64,000 nucleotides of DNA from JBMOUD01 sp049319665. GTDB lineage: Bacteria > Pseudomonadota > Gammaproteobacteria > Enterobacterales > Enterobacteriaceae. Under the pieces are notes generated by a model. The model made no database searches. It was not told the DNA's origin and saw only the letters and a program-made list of their open reading frames with translations. The stretch covers positions 124,001 to 188,000 of the forward strand of contig NZ_JBMOUD010000009.1 of the NCBI RefSeq assembly GCF_049319665.1, written 5' to 3'. Made by a program: the position numbers and the translations under genes. Positions 62,871 through 64,000 of this stretch are shown in pieces (position 1 is the first letter of the stretch; each line of letters opens with the position of its first letter).

Positions 62871-63830
62871 ATGCCTCTAGATCTGAGCAATACACTTGTA
62901 ATTGGCATTAGTGCCACGGCTCTTTTTGACATGAGCGAATCAGATCGGATGTTCCGAGATACCTATGCGACCGATCCTGACAGTGCCATTGAAAAGTATC
63001 GTGCATATATGCTTGAACACGAAAACCAGCCTTTACAGCCCGGAACAGGCTACCCCTTAGTCAAAGCGCTTCTGGGTCTGAACCAATATCGCCAACCGGA
63101 TGATAAATCACCGTTGGTTGAGGTAGTCGTGATGTCACGAAACAGTCCTGATACGGGTATCCGCGTACTGAATACTATTCGCTACGATAAGCTATATATC
63201 ACACGCTCTGCCTTCACAGCTGGCGAAACGGTCGCTGATTATCTTGACGCCTTTGATGTTGATCTATTTTTAACAACTAGCGTAGATGATGCGCAAAAAG
63301 TCATCGATTCTCGATTTTGTGCCGCTGCAATATTAAAAGATCCGCCTTCAGGTTATTCCGAAATCCCTGATGGGCAAGTTCGCATTGCTTTTGATGGTGA
63401 TGCAGTTCTTTTCTCAGATGAAAGCGAGTTGGTTTATAAAACTCAGGGTATGGAAGCCTTTCATGCCCAAGAAGATGCGCAGCAAGATATCCCAATGGCA
63501 GAAGGCCCCTACGCGACTCTGCTAAAAAAACTAGCGAAACTTCAAGACCGTCTACCTACTCGAATGGAATATTCACCTGTTCGTATTGCTCTAGTTACCG
63601 CCAGAAACAGCCCTTCGGAAATGCGGGTAATTAAAACCTTAAGGAGTTGGGGTGTATATGTTGATGAGGCTTTTTTCCTTGGAGGAGTGGAAAAAACTAA
63701 AGTACTTCAGGCATTTAAACCTCATATTTTCTTTGACGATCAAGATGTACATTTAAATGCTGCAGCGAAACTTGTTCCTTCTGGCAAAGTGCCTTACGCC
63801 AATAACTCAGAACTATTTAACGCTTCATAG
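62871..63830 (+). CDS. 5'-nucleotidase (PF06189-like)
   Basis: A 319-aa protein of the cytosolic 5'-nucleotidase (NT5C1-like) family in a HAD-like fold. Seen are VIGISATALFDMSESDRMFR with the family's DMSESD at the active-site side, VEVVVMSRNSPDTGIRV near residue 82, RIAFDGDAVLFSDESELV near residue 170 (the second Asp pair), and the C-terminal PHIFFDDQDVHL near residue 287. It dephosphorylates nucleoside monophosphates. AGGAG lies before the ATG. It follows the Zorya operon on the same strand; nucleotide-degrading enzymes are a known class of defence effector, so an accessory role is possible but not shown. Confidence 0.85.
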   Translation: MPLDLSNTLVIGISATALFDMSESDRMFRDTYATDPDSAIEKYRAYMLEHENQPLQPGTGYPLVKALLGLNQYRQPDDKSPLVEVVVMSRNSPDTGIRVLNTIRYDKLYITRSAFTAGETVADYLDAFDVDLFLTTSVDDAQKVIDSRFCAAAILKDPPSGYSEIPDGQVRIAFDGDAVLFSDESELVYKTQGMEAFHAQEDAQQDIPMAEGPYATLLKKLAKLQDRLPTRMEYSPVRIALVTARNSPSEMRVIKTLRSWGVYVDEAFFLGGVEKTKVLQAFKPHIFFDDQDVHLNAAAKLVPSGKVPYANNSELFNAS

Positions 63831-64000
63831 TCGATACAACATTCCGGGAATATATCATGGTTCCCGGTTAGTATTATTTACAACCAACGTTTCAAATTAT
63901 CTTAGCTTCTTCTTATTTATGCCCATCAAATTTGATTGGTCAATCATCGTATTCTAGCTTTTTATTCCAGTCACTATGAGATCTACACAATAAAATATCA

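Overview
The window looks like a chromosome segment from an enterobacterium, most likely Yersinia or a close relative. The reasons are a nearly canonical NlpA lipoprotein, several ERIC-type intergenic repeats, DUF1493, DUF1294 and DUF2474 small proteins, and moderate GC with AT-rich intergenic spaces. The genus is an inference from gene content; no rRNA, tRNA or housekeeping marker gene was seen.

Region 1 (0-8 kb) is an anaerobic fumarate-respiration module: an ApbE flavin transferase, a three-domain soluble NADH:fumarate reductase-like flavoprotein, a divergent DASS dicarboxylate transporter and a class I fumarase. A perfect FNR/CRP-type palindrome lies in the divergent promoter region. Together they could import a C4/C6 acid, dehydrate malate to fumarate and use fumarate as a cytoplasmic electron sink.

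Region 2 (8-23.7 kb) holds a family I.1-type lipase, a possible muramidase/small membrane protein pair, a lone cI-like repressor, and a sugar or sugar-acid catabolic cluster (RpiB-like isomerase, DhaK, DhaL, SorC-type regulator, ACS-type MFS transporter, TIM-barrel isomerase, GhrB-like reductase). A shared 12-bp motif lies in front of both halves of that cluster. It is followed by an ABM monooxygenase/LysR pair and a repeat protein with a decayed, internally deleted second copy.

Region 3 (23.7-30.2 kb) contains a Met/His-rich DUF2946 protein, a CioAB-type cytochrome bd oxidase, a YlcI/YnfO-like small protein, nlpA flanked by two copies of a DUF2474 gene, a gamma-glutamylcyclotransferase family protein and a frameshifted gene.

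Region 4 (30.3-41.7 kb) is the most distinctive part: a class IIb (siderophore) microcin locus. One strand carries the export and modification operon: MchC-like, MchD-like, MchE/CvaA-like, and MchF/CvaB-like with its C39 peptidase triad intact. Elsewhere are an IroB/MchA glucosyltransferase, two different microcin precursors with glycine-type leaders and Ser/Gly-rich tails, several tiny membrane proteins that are immunity candidates (one of 47 aa just upstream of precursor 1), a pair of paralogous two-TM accessory proteins, and Fur-box-like sequences. The two precursors do not look like MccE492, H47, M or I47 as I remember them, so they may be undescribed.

Region 5 (42-64 kb) is a defence island: a SymE-like toxin, small hypothetical genes, a DUF262/DUF1524 GmrSD-type nuclease, a complete type I restriction-modification operon (hsdM-hsdS-hsdR), and divergently a complete four-gene type I Zorya system (zorABCD, all joined by 4-nt overlaps), followed by a PF06189-like 5'-nucleotidase.
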